Origin: Sipunculus nudus
Lineage: Eukaryota; Annelida; Sipuncula; Golfingiida; Sipunculidae
Reading direction: 5' to 3'
Length of the DNA: 64,000 nt
Assembly (NCBI GenBank): GCA_026874595.1
Contig: CM049317.1
Span: 60,734,618 to 60,798,617 of the forward strand
Each line of letters starts with the position of its first letter. Within the stretch, counting starts at the first letter, position 1. Below are positions 34,901 through 44,588 of the stretch, one piece after another. The notes beneath the pieces were generated by a model. It saw only the letters and a list, made by a program, of their open reading frames with translations. It had not been told where the DNA came from and ran no database searches. Both the position numbers and the translations under genes were made by a program.

Positions 34901-37315
34901 AAACAATATTTGCAAATTAATTATTCAGGTAGAGTCATTCATGTGAATTTAAACAGAGTGTCAATTATCCAAAAAGTTTTTTTTTTCAGATAATCTATTT
35001 AATTAATATGTCCTGTACAATACATTAAAATTCTTGGTAAATGACTGCCAAACACTAATGTTATCAACACAGACAGACATAAATTAAAGAAGTTAGTCCA
35101 AACGTTCCATCAATTCAATCAATTAATCATTAAAAGACATTTAAATTTTTGTTAATTGACGACTTTTACTTGATAAACACAAACTGAAGAGGTTACCTTG
35201 ATAACCACAGAGTGCTACCTTCATAAAAGCAGACTCACTTTCATAAATACTCACTGTTACCTTAAATTAATCAGATATTCAGATTCTAGGTACCCAAAGC
35301 ACATTTACAATATGTTGTATAAAATGGATGAAAAGGGAAAGATAACATGGGCAACACAAATAAAACATATACTTTATAGTGCAGGATTTGGATATGTATG
35401 GATGGCACAAGATGTAGGGGACTCAAATTTATTTATAAAAGGATTAAAATTAAGAATAAGGGATATGGTTTTGCAAAACTGGTATAGTGATGTTCAGAAA
35501 AGTAGTAAATTGGAACTATATAGTAGTTTTAAATCAATGATTACTTTAGAGAAATATCTTATTTGTGTACCAAATAAAAAATATAGACAAGCATTAGCTC
35601 AATTAAGATGCTCAAATCATAACTTGCTAATAGAGAAGGGTAGACACATTAATATGGATAAAGAAGAGAGAGTATGTCAGTATTGTATTAACTATGGTAT
35701 AAATGAGATAGAAGATGAATATCACTTTTTGTTAAGATGTTTAAGGTATGATGATTTAAGAGAAACATATTTGAAAACATGTCATAATGCATCATTGAAA
35801 ATTTCTTACATATACTTAAGTCTGACAATAAAATAGAGATTTGTAAATTAGCAGCATACACTTACAATGCCTTTAGGAAGAGGGAAGCAACTATTTAGTT
35901 ATAAAGTCAGTATTTAAATAAATACTCATATAATAATATTCCGATTACATATCTTCTAGAGCCAGATTATCTCTGTTTAATGTTCAAAAGTCTGCACTTT
36001 AAATACAAGAATTCTGCTGAATATATGAATACTGTATTATATAGTTTTTATACTGTAACGGTTCACTGAACTGTAATAAAACTTGTTTTATATTTCCATG
36101 GATACATGCAGAAGTAAGATATCTTAAGCTATTATTTAAGTGTTTATATATTTTTCTGTTCATCTGTTTGTTTGTTTCTTTATTTACATATTTTCCATTA
36201 TATTAAATTTTTATATATACTGGTAAATGTATTATTTTCAGGCAGATAACATGTAAAGAACTTATATGTTTGCATAGTTTATTTAAAGATAATATATGCA
36301 AATGTTATTGTCAGCATTTATTTTGATAATTGTCAATTTGTTTGCATTCACTGTCTATTCAATTTTTTTTATATTAAATGTTTAATTTTGTATTAAGTCA
36401 GTACAGATGTTTATGAGAATCTTTAGCAAGATTCAGTTAATTCTGCTTTATTTAGTTCTCTGCGTTTATATTAAGTTTGTTCATTTAACTGACTGTATTC
36501 ATATCATTTTCATTCAGTTGTTAAATAAGAACATGAATTATGTCAATCATGTTGGGAACTGTAGGCCCTGTGGCCATTTTTCCTGAATAAAGTTCTGTTC
36601 TGTTCTGTTACCTTGATCAACACAGTTACCTTCATAAACACAGACTGTTGCCTTAATACACACAGACTGTTTCCTTCATAAACACACACTGTTGCCCTCA
36701 TTAACACATACTGTAACCTTCATAAACATACTGTTACCTTCATAAACACACTGATATCCTCATAAATGCATACTGTAACCTTCATAAACACACTGTTACC
36801 TTGATAAACACACAGTTACCCTGATAAACACAGGCTGTTACCTTGATAAACACACACTGTTACCTTCATATACATGCAATGTTAACTTCATAAATTCACT
36901 GTTAACTTCACAACCATGCACTGTTGCATTCATAAACAGACTGTTACATTCACAAACTCTCACTGTTGCCTTCATAAACATGTACTGTTACCTTCATAAA
37001 CACACACTGTTCCCTTTATAAACACAGGATGTTACCTTCATAAACACATACTGTTACCTTAATAAACACACAGTTGCCTCAATAAACACAGGATGTCACC
37101 TTCATAAACACACACTGTTGCCTTCATAAACATACCTTCATACATGAGACGAGAGAATGTGGTAGATCCTGTTTAATCTTCTGTACAGCTGCTTCCCCCT
37201 TCTCCGTATCACGGCAGGCCAGAACCACGTCATTTCCTCCCTCACACAGGTACTTGGCCACCTCGTAACCTATCCCAGAATTCCCTCCAGTCACAATCAT
37301 CACCCTCCCGGTCAT
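28798..37315 (-). CDS. short-chain dehydrogenase/reductase, RDH11-14/DHRSX-like, six exons, 321 aa
   Basis: Exons in coding order: 37315-37136, 34777-34606, 32619-32494, 31114-30947, 30080-29919, 28955-28798. They total 966 nt, all introns are GT-AG and the phases match (0,1,1,1,1). The Rossmann cofactor loop TGGNSGIG is at residues 9-16. ACRD (33-36) with Arg35 points to NADP(H), as in RDH11-14. NNAG is at 88-91, the structural Asn at 115 (ATNFLG), the catalytic YKNSK at 183-187 and the NPG motif at 214-216. Where relatives have V-S-S, this protein has I-T-C (145-147), so the usual catalytic serine appears as Cys147, with Thr146 beside it. The segment from there to Tyr183 is about 11 residues longer than in RDH12 or DHRSX. 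Likely substrates are retinoid, polyprenol or other lipid carbonyls/alcohols; the sequence cannot decide. RDH11-14 and DHRSX have an N-terminal membrane anchor, but this start has none. An in-frame TAA lies upstream of the ATG, so an anchor would need an unseen exon. The length is close to family norm. Confidence 0.93.
29919..30080 (-). CDS. dehydrogenase exon 5
   Basis: Acceptor GTTCACACCAG and donor GAAG|GTAAAC. It encodes residues 217-269 and the split Gly codons at each end, starting right after the NPG motif (GVVPHTQLS). The corresponding human DHRSX region reads GVV as well. It is Cys-rich in the middle (RCCLHSVLGC), less usual for the family. Confidence 0.9.
30369..30936. mobile_element. 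pogo/Tc1-like MITE, copy 4, split by a second MITE, in intron 4
   Basis: The left end (CTGTGGAACCTGTCTGAAAG) is at 30369. The right half (about 30855-30936) has CTAATAAGACCACCTGTG and ends ACAGGTTTCACTG. The right end lies 10 bp from the exon 4 donor. A different element (30415-30820) separates the halves. Confidence 0.7.
30415..30820. mobile_element. 406-bp MITE with TACCCCTTTC termini, nested
   Basis: The inverted termini TACCCCTTTCCCATGGCAAA (left) and the complement of TTTGCCATGTGAAAGGGGTA (right) differ at one position in 20. The interior is rich in AAACCAGTTT / CAGTTTGAAA motifs in opposite orientation, so the element can fold further. It has no coding capacity. The superfamily is not resolved because the flanking duplication is unclear. 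Confidence 0.75.
30947..31114 (-). CDS. dehydrogenase exon 4 (active-site Tyr and Lys)
   Basis: Acceptor CGTTTCAG and donor CCAG|GTAAGA. It completes Arg160 and encodes residues 161-215. Tyr183 and Lys187 (YKNSK) are the catalytic pair of the SDR family. The exon ends VNVVNP, completed by Gly216 across the intron to give NPG. Confidence 0.92.
31115..32493 (-). other. intron 3 of the dehydrogenase gene
   Basis: About 1.38 kb between exons 3 and 4. The plus-strand frames 31725-32057 and 31973-32155 lie inside it and show no motif. No repeat matched elsewhere. Confidence 0.7.
32494..32619 (-). CDS. dehydrogenase exon 3 (serine-region with T-C substitution)
   Basis: Acceptor TTTTCATTTTCAG and donor AGAC|GTGAGT. 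It encodes residues 119-159. PFLLTNLLLD matches DHRSX/RDH helix 4. The strand SRIINITCGMH aligns with the family's RIVNVSS-x-AH, placing Thr146 and Cys147 at the two serine positions. Confidence 0.9.
32745..33075. repeat. dispersed repeat, copy 1 (intron 2)
   Basis: Collinear with 37568-37910: ACCTTGAACCTTT, GCCAGAAAACA, ACAGGCTGTT, GTTTATATCCA, ACCAGAGTTTT and GCAACCAA in the same order. Divergence is substantial. Neither copy has clear termini. The AAAGGGGCC at 32749 may belong to the TTAA-flanked MITE that follows. Confidence 0.55.
33202..33692. mobile_element. TTAA-flanked MITE in intron 2
   Basis: It starts TTAA-AGGGGCCC (33202) and ends GTCCCT-TTAA (33692). TTAA on both sides plus short AGGG/CCCT inverted ends suggests a piggyBac- or Kolobok-type target duplication. 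The interior frame on the minus strand has no domain. Termini are short, so this stays tentative. Confidence 0.45.
33923..34391 (+). mobile_element. 5'-truncated L2/CR1-like LINE, RT C-terminus and 3' tail
   Basis: A plus-strand frame from about 33923 to the TAA at 34204 reads LLKQLHWLP...YKIAVFVYR...LPSYLTEKI and then FRFIAPKVWNSLPITLR. The LHWLP and APxxWNSLP blocks are hallmarks of the reverse transcriptase C-terminus in L2/CR1-type LINEs. The 3' UTR follows with GGCGCTATATAAATA and a tail of ATT units to 34391. The catalytic RT core and 5' half are missing. It lies antisense in intron 2. Confidence 0.8.
34606..34777 (-). CDS. dehydrogenase exon 2 (NNAG and structural Asn)
   Basis: Acceptor CTGGCTTCAG and donor CTAG|GTGAGC. 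It encodes residues 61-117. It opens with LDLSS (Asp62 contacts adenine in relatives), then VLVNNAG (85-91) and MATNFLG with the structural Asn115. Confidence 0.92.
35170..35263. repeat. left part of the intron 1 minisatellite
   Basis: Degenerate units such as GTTACCTTGATAACCACAGA and CTACCTTCATAAAAGCAGAC are the same unit as at 36605-37135. A retrotransposon insertion separates the two parts. Confidence 0.75.
35264..36604 (+). mobile_element. 5'-truncated non-LTR retrotransposon (C-terminal fragment, TTCTG-repeat 3' end)
   Basis: The plus frame from 35264 to 35836 (about 190 codons) reads WATQIKHILYSAGFGYVW...LQNWYSDVQKSSKLELY, then ends in a zinc knuckle: CQYC-x12-H-x4-C within EDEYHFLLRC. 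This order (helical region, NW-x-S motif, CCHC) is typical of C-termini of LINE-like proteins annotated in molluscs as jockey-type or RNA-directed DNA polymerase fragments. An AT-rich 3' UTR of about 770 bp follows and ends in GAATAAAG plus TTCTG repeats. CTGTTACCTT stands on both sides (35254-35263 and 36605-36614) as a possible target duplication, though the minisatellite itself carries that string. The RT core is absent. Confidence 0.75.
36605..37135. repeat. 22-25 bp minisatellite in intron 1, adjoining the splice donor
   Basis: About 22 imperfect units of CTGTTACCTTCATAAACACA. On the minus (coding) strand each unit reads TTTATGAAGGTAACAGTG. The last unit merges into the exon 1 donor (ATGAAG|GTATGTTTATGAAG). 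Confidence 0.9.
37136..37315 (-). CDS. dehydrogenase exon 1 (start and cofactor loop)
   Basis: ATG is the complement of 37313-37315, the first Met after an in-frame TAA about 67 nt upstream. It encodes residues 1-60 with TGGNSGIG (9-16) and LACRD (32-36). The exon ends in phase 0 at ATGAAG|GTATGT. The protein starts directly at the first Rossmann strand, with no signal or membrane segment. Confidence 0.9.
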
Positions 37316-37400
37316 CCTGCTGGTTGTGGTATCACAGTGTCTATATTCTTGAAGATGGCTCTCGTTTTTTTATCAGTTGTATGTCACATGGTAACTCTGG

Positions 37401-37410
37401 TTTATTTATA
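37401..37410 (-). promoter_or_regulatory. candidate TATA box of the dehydrogenase gene
   Basis: The minus strand reads GAGTATAAATAAACC. TATAAATA begins about 95 bp upstream of the ATG, allowing a start site near 37375 and a short 5' UTR. The in-frame stop between box and ATG fits a non-coding leader. Confidence 0.4.
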
Positions 37411-37567
37411 CTCTGCCATCTTCTTTTATCTGAAACAACATCACACAGATACAATAAGATAAAATTAAAGAAACTGACATTTATTATGTAAACAAACCTC
37501 CATGTATCACATACTGTTTCTGGCTTCATATTCACTGGGTGAAATTTATCTGACATCAATTAACTAC

Positions 37568-37910
37568 AGATAAAACCTTGAACCTTTCACAAGGCCAGAA
37601 AACACCGGTCCCACCCCACACAGGCTGTTCATTCTGTTTATATCCACATATTCAAGATGAGGGGAAACCCTCCCCCCTCCCCCACCCCGAAAAAAATAAT
37701 AATACAAACACAAACACAATGAACAAGGACATCTGGCAGAAGTAAGACTACCAGAGTTTTGCAAAGGGCATTTTGCAATTCGTGATATTTCGACTTTCCC
37801 ATATAAGCAACCAAACACCTTAGGTTACGTTGTTTTTTGTTTGTCTGCATTGGCCCTTGTTCAATGTTTACTAAATGTTTGTGGATAAACAAGGTCATAC
37901 ATCTATCACA
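37568..37910. repeat. dispersed repeat, copy 2
   Basis: Collinear with 32745-33075. It begins ACCTTGAACCTTTCACAAGG, has ACAGGCTGTTCATTCTG and CCAGAGTTTTGCAAAGG, and ends where the Harbinger-like MITE starts. Confidence 0.55.
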
Positions 37911-37919
37911 AAGGCATTA

Positions 37920-38227
37920 GGCCAAAAAAAGATATGGCTCTCGGGCACTTTTTTTTCAGAATTCAGTGTGGGCAGGCGACAATTTATTTTTCACATTTTT
38001 TTGTACATTTTGATTAAAAATGTCATATGATCAGAGAAAAGCATGAAAATAACAGAATTTTTTTTGCTAAACAGGTAAAAGCACTACATACCAAAGGAAA
38101 TCTTATCAAAATTATATTATTATATCTTTTTAAAGATGAAATTAAAATAAATTTTTTTCATGCAGGGGGGTGGGGGGTTAAAATTGATGTGTGCGGTGCC
38201 TGACAACCAAAACGTTTATTTTTGGCC
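37920..38227. mobile_element. PIF/Harbinger-like MITE, copy 2
   Basis: The termini GGCCAAAAA (37920) and TTTTTGGCC (38227) are perfect inverted repeats, extending to TTAGGCCAAAAA with the flanks. The interior matches 1794-2140. It is flanked by TTA on the left and TAA on the right. Confidence 0.65.
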
Positions 38228-39124
38228 TAATAAGAAATTTTCTATACAGGAATTTCCTAAAGTTCATTGATACGAGCAAAGTGTAAGCCAAAAACCACCA
38301 CATTTCAACAGAAAAATGTAGGTAAATAATAGGTAACAATTTTAATTACCTCATTCTTTAAATTTTCCTAATTATTTATCACATTCACAGTTATAGATCA
38401 TGTCTACCAACTACTGATGACTGAACATGAACCTATTACCAGGACCTTTTTGTATTATTTTTACATAAATAAGCTCATGTCTTAACCTGATTTAAACCTT
38501 AAACATAGCCCTAAAGGATCTGACACAGTGGTCTGTCAAAAATTTGTTTTTTAATTCAAAACAGTTGTCATAACAGATACAAATTGAAGGACACATCTAT
38601 GCTATCTGGTGTCTTCTTTATCTTAAATCATGTTTTATATTTACATTATCTAATCTCTTATCTCAATTGCTTTTCTAGTGATTATAACCACTGCTATAAA
38701 CTGAGGAGGAAAAACATTACACTAAACAGTCTCAGATAAGCATGGCGTATCGGGGCTTATAAACTTGGTCTCTGCGTACTTGTGGTAACTGGGTAGATAA
38801 ATTGCACACTTTCATCTTCATACATAAAAAATTTTGTACTAGGAACCAACAAATCAAATAATAAATCAATTTTATTTAACACTGATGCAGTTACAAATTA
38901 GTTAACTGGTACTGTGTAAGACATGTCCACAGATACAAGTGTTCTATCAACAAAAATTTATATTTTTTATAAATTCTTCTTTGTTTTTTTTGTAGGAGGT
39001 AACTACCTCCATGATTTTAATGCCAGCTTAACTAAGTATGTACATGTGCAGAATTCCATTCTGGTTTCTGTGACGGGGCAGTATCAGACACTTCTTATCA
39101 ATTTATATCCTGGTGTTAACCAGA
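38228..39124. other. AT-rich intergenic DNA, nothing recognised
   Basis: Short AT-rich open frames only. No repeat matched elsewhere. Confidence 0.4.
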
Positions 39125-39360
39125 CTGGATAACAAGTGCACCTGTGGGCATGTACTCATCCCAAAACCTGGGTCATACCACCAAGGAACCCCCTAAAGGT
39201 GCACTCCTTTGTCACTGAAACACAGCCATGGGGCAGGGCCTTCCAATTAAGCCTGCAGAGCACTCACCCTGGACAGGGGCTGACTGTGAAAAACCTCACA
39301 GATTTGAACTTGGGACCTCCCGGCTTTGAGTCCTGCACTCTACCCCTGGAGCACAGAAGC
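39125..39360 (-). repeat. tRNA-derived SINE of a second family
   Basis: On the minus strand a tRNA-like head occupies about 39355-39296. The A-box-like segment is TCCAGGGGTAGAGTGC (complement of 39335-39350) and the B-box-like AAGTTCAAATC is the complement of 39301-39311. A GC-richer body follows to about 39125. The sequence differs from the SINE at 1-150. There is one copy in this window, so the boundaries are approximate. Confidence 0.5.
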
Positions 39361-39545
39361 GGGTTGAACTTTGTAAATATTGTGTTGCTGTATGTAAACA
39401 CTGTTTATGTTAATTTAAATCTGAATGTTAAGAGAAAACTAAATCCTGCAAACTGCACACATTTGCATCACCAAATTTCAGGAATTTTGGTAATACTACT
39501 GCAAGTGGTCATCTTAAGTTCCAATGTCAAATTTTATGGGATTTT

Positions 39546-40470
39546 AACTAGATATTTCTTGGCACCCGAGTGCCATAGTATCCCCAGACAATTAATCCCC
39601 CCCCCCCCCTTTAAGAATAGGCCCCAGTCTTCAGCAACAATTAATATCAGACCACACTCATAGAAAAGGTCACTCTCATAGAAAAGGTCATGACCCTGTT
39701 TCACTATACATCATCCCCTAACCCATGTCTATGTATATGCATAATATGAAAGAAATCTGTCCATTAGTTTTTGACTTATAATGCTCATAGTACTGTTAAG
39801 TGGCAATGATGGGGTATTAAATGTCATGAAAACAAGTAAAAGAATAACAGGTGGCACTATCAGTTTCCTGTACATGACAACACTATCCAAGATCTTCGGT
39901 CAAGTTGATTTTTGGACCAATCCGTGCATCCCTTATTGAGATATTAATGATTTTGAGTGATTTTCACCATATATGGCAATATTCAAGGTCAAGGCCACTC
40001 TCATAGGAAAGGTCATGACCCAAATTTAAATTAACATCATCCCATAACCCATATCTATGTATATGCATTATATTAAAGAAATCTGTCCATTAGTTTTTGA
40101 CTTATAATGCTCACAGTACTGTCAAGTAGCAATTTTGGTGGTATTAAACGGCACGAAAACAAGTAAAGAAAAATAGGTGGCGCCACCAGTTTCTTGAACA
40201 TGACAATCCATGCAAGATTTCTTGAGATATTTAAGAATTTGTGTGATTTTCCCCAAAATTGGACCTATTCAAGGTCAAGGACACTCTCCTAGTCAAGGTC
40301 ATGACCTCATTTTAAATAGGCGTCGTCCTCTCACCCATATCTATACATATACCAAGTTTGGTAAAGATCTGTGAAATATTTTTTGAGTTATTGCGCCAAC
40401 AAGATTTATATGCGGCGGCTGCGGGACCAGTATGAAAACATAGTATCCCCCGACTTTTTCTGGGGATACA
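39546..40470 (+). mobile_element. HINE/pearl-like element C (complete, 925 bp)
   Basis: It starts AACTAGATATTTCTT, then hairpin GGCAC-CCGA-GTGCC (39561-39574), then arm GTATCCCCAGA (39578-39588). A C-run (39598-39609) follows. The core holds about three units of roughly 300 bp with TTCAAGGTCAAGG, AGGTCATGACC, GTCCATTAGTTTTTGACTTA and GGTGGCGCCACC (40176-40187). It ends with hairpin GTATCCCC-loop-GGGGATAC (40443-40469). The 3' half TCTGGGGATAC is the exact complement of the 5' arm. No coding capacity. Confidence 0.75.
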
Positions 40471-43363
40471 ATTAAATAGTAATAAGTTACCAATATCTAA
40501 ACAAGTCAGAAATGTTCACATATATACATATTCTGTCTAAGTATGTAACTTTATCTAGAATTCCATAAATTTTAAGTTTGTTCTGTTTATTCAAGAGCTA
40601 GTCAGAGCTTTTTATTTTGCATATTACCCTAACCCCATCATCCCATAAATGTACGTGCATGGTACTACATACATGTATACATAATAGACAAAAGCTCTCA
40701 GTGTCAGAGTGATGCTCTGATGTAGGGCTTGACACTGATAGTAAAAAGCTTGCCCAAGACAGGTAAAGGTTGGAAAAAAATTGCTGTAGGGCAATCATTT
40801 CACCTCCAGCTTGACCAGCTGGGTACAACACAAACCTTCAATCAAAGGCTTAAATCTTAAATAATCTTCAATCAGTTCTCTTTCTTGGAGAAATGAAATC
40901 ATTTGTTAAAATGTTTTAGCTCAAATTTTCTGTACTAAAAAGAAATACAATTAACTAACAAACAATTGAACATGAATATTAATTTACATGCAATCAAACA
41001 TGAAACAGTGACTTACAAAATCCAATAAGTATGTGTTTTCTGCTGCAATAAACTGACTTTTTGTAGGGTATGTAAAAATTCATGCTGGACAAGTTAATGT
41101 CAAGCCCTGTGACAGTAGGTTGACTTGGCCTGGGTGACTGGGTGTGTGCAACACAATCCATGCTGATGTAAGTGTTGGCTATCATATGTCGCCCTATTTT
41201 ATACATGTGGGAATCCTTGCTATCTAAACACTGTGCATCTCAAAGGTGCATGAGCCTTGCCTGTCTTCAAAACAACAGCCACAACCCTTGAGGCTCTTGC
41301 TGGTGGGCTCCAATAGTCAGGGCGCAACAATATCTTTTGGAAGTACTTGCCAAAAGGGCAAGTAATATCTAGATTTTATAAGAGTCCACTATTTTTAACA
41401 CTCACGTACAGGAGTAAGCCAACCATTTCATGGCAACATTTTCGAAGGTAACATTTATTTTCAGAGTGGATGCAGTTTTCATGTTAATTCAACATGTGTT
41501 GTAGGTGATTAGAACTCTAAGGTCAAGCCCTGGGAGTGTTTGTTTACAGTTTACTGGCTGATTTAACCAATATAGCATCACTTTCATCTGTTTATCCAAA
41601 CAGTGCCTCAATGCAAATTCTGACTTAATTATCTTCAAGATAATCATTAAGTTACAGGGTCAGACATAATCGGTGAACCCCTGTTCTGACATTAAATGTT
41701 TACAGTAGTTTACTGTGTGACCAAAATAACCTGGGAACACCACTTGGCTCTGTGTACTTACTACTTACTCAGTCCACTTATCTAAGTCCATGTTTATGAA
41801 AAGTCCATTTTCTCTAATGCCCACAAGACCACTTAACTGTATGTTTATTAACTGTCTTTACACACTGTTGTGACCATATGTTTTAATTCATGCTTAATCA
41901 ACAATCAAACATACATGTCATATCAATAAACCAGTAAAACTTACACTTGCATAAAGACTCCGGACTTTAAATGGACTATCATTATTAACATACATGTCAT
42001 AACCACTACTATAACTATAAAGTAATTGGTTTATCATCATTTGTTCTACAACTATAATGGGGGGGGGGGGGGGTTCTTAGCAAACAAACAAGCCTGGAAA
42101 AGTACTCAAGCACTCAATCAAGAAAATAATCTGGTATGTTCTCTTGTTTTTTATAACTCGACCTACAAGTTGGAATAGAGTACTAAGTACACTATATTAT
42201 ATACCATCCAGATAGATGAAAAAGGGTAATGACATATAAAACAAAATGTAAGAAGTACAAGTCCCATTTTAACCATTTCCAGTGTATAAAATTATATTTA
42301 AAAAATATAAATCTGCTGAATCCCTATGATAAAATAATGATATTTTTGTACTTACATATACTGAAATATTACAAAATTAACTTCAAAATACTTGTTTGAG
42401 AATCAAGTGAAACTGGATGTACCCTACCTCATGGTTTGACATCCTTGTATAGACAAATGGTTACATAAAAAAAATTTGGTTGTTTAAGTGGAGTGTTCGT
42501 GATAGCAGGGTGGTTTTCAAGTGAGATTTTACAATATATTAAATTAATTTGTGTTTTATGTACATAACCATGATAGTTAAGGCCTAAATTTTAACTTTTA
42601 ACTTTAACTGTGTAAACATCACAGTTAATTTATAGGGCATTACATATAATCATAGTTAAATTACAATTAAACTTACTGGGAAATATATTATTTTCAAGCC
42701 TACCTTATTGATAAGTCCTCAAAGTCCGACTGAGAAAAGAAACATTTTCATACAACAATTTTATATTATAAAGTTCTAAATGATATACACCAGTTTTTTT
42801 CTTGCTATAATGATCACTATACCTCATGAGTTTTTTTTTGCCACTTCAGTCACCATATCTCATGATCAGTGTAGATCTTAGCAGATATTCCCTACACATT
42901 AACAACAATCCCACATTATAAAGATCATATCTTGATGCTTTGACCAATGAGTAAACACAAACATTATTAAACAAGCACAAAGAAAAAGGAATAAACAAAT
43001 GAGCCAGTTATTGAAACGTGTCCAAATAAACAAATTTTTGCTGAAACTAAATAAAGTGATATCAGCATTCCTAAAATATTAACCACATTGGATCTAGGCC
43101 CAAGAATACATAATTTTTTAGAGGATTAATCTGAGACATTGCCTATAATTATATAAGAATTTCCCTCATTACATGATGAAAGTCGCGTCATGGCCTGTTG
43201 GTGGCACTGTCTAATGAATTAGCATATTAAAAAGAAACCATCTGACCAGAGTGATTTCAAATTATTTAGCTTATCAGGATTCATGTGCACAGGTCTGGAA
43301 TAACAAATTCCTGTCATAAAGTCCCTGCATGAGGCGCAACTTGTACAAGGATAAAAATTCTAA
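40471..43363. other. AT-rich intergenic DNA, no gene recognised
   Basis: The stretch 40700-41370 contains several 'AGCTTGCCCAAGACAGG' / 'GGCAAGTACT'-like phrases also seen near 2240, probably an old repeat. A G-run (15 G) lies at 42059-42073. No supported exon. Confidence 0.35.
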
Positions 43364-44480
43364 AACTAGGGACCCATGGGTCTTGGTGCTCAGCTGAATT
43401 TCTCTTTAACTAGGATATTTTATGAGCTTATTCAAAAGGTGGGTCCTGTAACCTTAACCAATGACCTTGTGACCAAAAGATCTGAGAACTTACTATCCAA
43501 CTTCCAGCATTAAGATTATCGTTACAATCTTTTGAAAAAAGTGGATGTCAGTGACCTTGACCTCTGACCAGGTAACCTCAAAATCTACAGATTTCTTCTG
43601 GACACTTTGAGCAGGTAAGCCATGTGTGAAAGATGGACAGTTGGGGATAAAAAGTTTGATTTACAGTGCATTCACAATCTTTTTTGAAGATGTGGCTCCT
43701 TCGACCTTCACCTTTGACCTCAGGACCCCGAAAATCAAAATGTTTCTAACTTGAGTGGTGGGTCATTACTTTATCAAGAAAGAAAGAAATACTTTATTGG
43801 GGAAAAGAAGGCCCACAGTTCCAAATGTATGTGAATTAAAGTCAATACAGAAATAAATATAACAAATGTGTATCAGCATCGCTTCCAATATGCAATACCG
43901 GGGTATAAAGCAATATTAATAAATCAAAGAAGTCAATCTGTCTATCCAAACCAGAGTTGTTGTCCATAAACTAATCTGTAAATGGATGGGCCCTGTAACC
44001 TTGACCTTTGACCTTATGACCCAAAAATCATAAGGGCTCTCGCTTTAGTCATTAGTGGTGGGGCATACATAAGTCAAGTTTGAAACCAATATGTCAAACT
44101 AAACTGGAGTTATCATCTCATTTGTGGATAGATGGCCCCTTTGACCTTTACCTATGACCTTGTGACCCCAGATTCATTTATGTTCTTTCCCTATTGGCAG
44201 GCCAGCTATATGGGCAAGAAGGCAGGCTTGGGATGAAAAGCTTGACTGAATATGCAGCCATAATCTTTAAAAATAGGTGGGTCCTGTGACCTTGACCTTT
44301 CACCTCATGACCCAAAAACCATAAGGGTTCTTGCTTTAGTGGTGGGCCATACATAATTCAAGTTTGTAATCAATTTGTCAATCCAACCTGGAGTCATCAT
44401 CTGGAAACAAATTTGTATGGATGGACTGATGGACAGACAGACAAACAGATGGACAGACCGGGTGATTACCATAGGGCATC
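43364..44480 (+). mobile_element. AACTAGG-type element F with GGACCCATGGGTC 5' palindrome
   Basis: It starts AACTAGG at 43364, with the perfect palindrome GACCCATGGGTC (43371-43382) and arm GCTCAGCTGA (43388-43397). The core has about three diverged units of roughly 290 bp with TGTGACCTTGACCTTTGACC and ATACATAAGTCAAGTTTG. These are the units found in the element at 57365. It ends in a GGACAGACAGAC microsatellite (about 44425-44458) and GGGTGATTACCATAGGGC. The expected TCAGCTGAGC hairpin is not present, so the 3' end may come from another subfamily or be decayed. Confidence 0.6.
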
Positions 44481-44588
44481 CACTTACAATGAACAAACAC
44501 ACCAGGATTCGAGACACTTGATGACACCACAGCTGAGAAACTGATATCATTGCTGTCACTTTATAGTAAAAGACTTTCATAAAAATAA

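Noticed and set aside
38923-39663. Plus frames of 69 and 175 codons
   Set aside because: The second runs through the SINE, the element C start and its C-run. Its composition changes abruptly at those borders.
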